A stretch of DNA of 5,974 nucleotides, taken from positions 1 to 5,974 of the forward strand of contig JASLEM010000561.1 in assembly GCA_030151165.1 (NCBI GenBank), in the 5' to 3' direction. The notes beneath the pieces were generated by a model that saw only the letters and a program-made list of their open reading frames with translations, did no database searches and was not told where the DNA came from. Each line of letters begins with the position of its first letter. The first letter of the stretch is position 1. The stretch is from Burkholderiaceae bacterium (GTDB lineage: Bacteria > Pseudomonadota > Gammaproteobacteria > Burkholderiales > Burkholderiaceae). Positions 4,996-5,974 of this stretch are shown here, one piece after another. A program made the translations under genes and the position numbers.

Positions 4996-5974
4996 TCAGG
5001 TCACCGCGGAGCGCTTGTTGAAGCGCGCCTCGCGGTACTCGCCGCTCGCCATCACCTGCACGAGGCGCTCCACGGCATCGAACACGTCGACGAAGCGCAG
5101 GTACAGCGGCGTGAAGCCGAAGCGCAGGATGTCGGGCAGCGCCGGGCCGTGGGCGTCGGCGGCGGTGCCGGCGCGGAAGTCGCCGATCACGCCGCGGGCG
5201 ATCAGCGCCTGCATGATCGCGTAGCCGTGGCTGACGCCGTCCGCCGACGTGTGCGTCAGGCTGACCTGGCTCCCGCGCGCGCGGGCGTCACGCGGGCTCG
5301 CGAGCGCGAAGCCGAGCGCGGCGCAGCGCTCGTCGACCAGCGCGATGAAGAGCTCGGTCAACGCGATCGACTTCGCCCGCAGCGCCGCCATGCCGCCGTA
5401 CGGGTCGGCGGCGTGCAGCGTGTCGACGCCGCACTCGAGCGCGGTCAGCGACAGCACCGCCGGCGTGCCGCACAGGAACCGGTTGATGCCCTGGGCCGGC
5501 TCGTAGCCCGGCTTGAACTGGAACGGCGCCGCGTGGCCCATCCAGCCCGACAGCGGCTGCCAGAAGCGCCCCGCGTGGCGCGGATGCGCCCACACGAACG
5601 CCGGCGCGCCCGGCCCGCCGTTGAGGAACTTGTAGCCGCAGCCGATCGCGAAGTCGGCGCCGGCGCCGTTCAGGTCGACCTCCAGCGCGCCGGCGCTGTG
5701 CGCCAGGTCCCACACGGCCAGCGCACCCGCGGCGTGCGCCAGCGCGGTCGTCGCGGCCATGTCGTGCAGCGCGCCGGTGCGGTAGTTGACCTGCGTGAGC
5801 ATGACGATCGCGACATCGGCGCCGCGCCCGCCCGACAGGCGCTCGACGATCGCCGCCGGCTCCAGCAGCTCGAGCGACCAGCCGAGGTCGCGGCACAGGC
5901 CTTCGGCGATGTAGAGGTCGGTCGGGAAGTTCTGGCGCTCGCTGACGATCACGCGGCGCTCGGGCGCGTCGGGC
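4996..5974 (-). CDS. kynU: Kynureninase, N-terminus cut by window edge
   Basis: The last 325 residues of kynureninase are present. This PLP enzyme cleaves L-kynurenine to anthranilate and alanine, and in many organisms also cleaves 3-hydroxykynurenine. The PLP lysine lies in [12 protein letters not shown] (Lys codon 5629-5631), and WDLAHSAG upstream supplies the aspartate that contacts the cofactor ring nitrogen. Numbered against the Pseudomonas fluorescens enzyme these correspond to K227 and D201. SGWMGH and NRFLCGTP are also typical. The frame runs open through the right edge with family-like sequence ([15 protein letters not shown]), so the GTG at 5952 is an internal valine and not the start; roughly 110 residues are missing. 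No frameshift or lost catalytic residue is seen in the visible part. It is the upstream partner of kynA, 22 bases apart. The formamidase gene kynB may lie further upstream, outside the window. Confidence 0.96.
   Translation of the reverse strand, partial: PDAPERRVIVSERQNFPTDLYIAEGLCRDLGWSLELLEPAAIVERLSGGRGADVAIVMLTQVNYRTGALHDMAATTALAHAAGALAVWDLAHSAGALEVDLNGAGADFAIGCGYKFLNGGPGAPAFVWAHPRHAGRFWQPLSGWMGHAAPFQFKPGYEPAQGINRFLCGTPAVLSLTALECGVDTLHAADPYGGMAALRAKSIALTELFIALVDERCAALGFALASPRDARARGSQVSLTHTSADGVSHGYAIMQALIARGVIGDFRAGTAADAHGPALPDILRFGFTPLYLRFVDVFDAVERLVQVMASGEYREARFNKRSAVT

Noticed and set aside
5950..5952. GTG as the start of kynU
   Set aside because: It is an internal valine: family-like kynureninase sequence continues upstream in frame to the window edge, and the protein would otherwise lack about 120 N-terminal residues.
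1..5974. Search by eye for tRNA, rRNA, CRISPR, insertion sequence ends, phage or integrase genes, and defence genes
   Set aside because: None was seen. Gene composition is uniform and there are no direct repeats or transposase motifs, so there is no support for a mobile or defence island.

Overview
This 5,974-base window is a compact, very GC-rich piece of bacterial chromosome. Third codon positions are almost always G or C, and gene spacing is tight. The kynurenine-pathway proteins resemble, from memory, those of Burkholderiales, notably the cysteine-proline-containing N-terminal tail of the tryptophan dioxygenase. A high-GC betaproteobacterium is therefore the likeliest source, although no rRNA or other lineage marker is present to prove it.

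Layout from left to right. (1) Bases 16-1476 (+) encode a tandem HD-domain protein: a degenerate HD-GYP lobe followed by an intact one, probably a cyclic-di-GMP phosphodiesterase. (2) Bases 1478-1864 (-) encode a small uncharacterised protein of the DUF7079 type; its stop codon lies one base from that of the HD-GYP gene. (3) Bases 1865-2020 form a divergent promoter region. (4) Bases 2021-3010 (+) encode a lipoprotein alpha/beta hydrolase resembling family V lipases. (5) Bases 3051-3779 (-) encode an exported L,D-transpeptidase (YkuD) domain protein, convergent with the hydrolase across a 40-base gap that holds a GC hairpin. (6) Bases 3780-4052 form the longest non-coding stretch, 273 bases. 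It is locally AT-richer and holds a convincing intrinsic terminator plus several short inverted repeats. (7) Bases 4053-4973 (-) encode tryptophan 2,3-dioxygenase (kynA). (8) Bases 4996-5974 (-) encode the C-terminal three quarters of kynureninase (kynU), cut by the window edge.

kynU and kynA are 22 bases apart on one strand and surely form a transcription unit for tryptophan breakdown. KynA makes N-formylkynurenine. A formamidase (KynB), not seen here and perhaps upstream of kynU, would make kynurenine. KynU would then cleave kynurenine to anthranilate and alanine. The unit ends at the terminator at 3957-3995. The other four genes show no evident functional link to one another or to the kyn genes. 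The hydrolase and the transpeptidase are both predicted cell-envelope proteins.

I see no mobile element, CRISPR array, tRNA, rRNA or clear new multigene system. The points most worth a second look are the half-degenerate HD-GYP architecture, the SLGC active-site variant of the L,D-transpeptidase, the cysteine-proline motif in the KynA tail, and the inverted repeats upstream of the transpeptidase gene.
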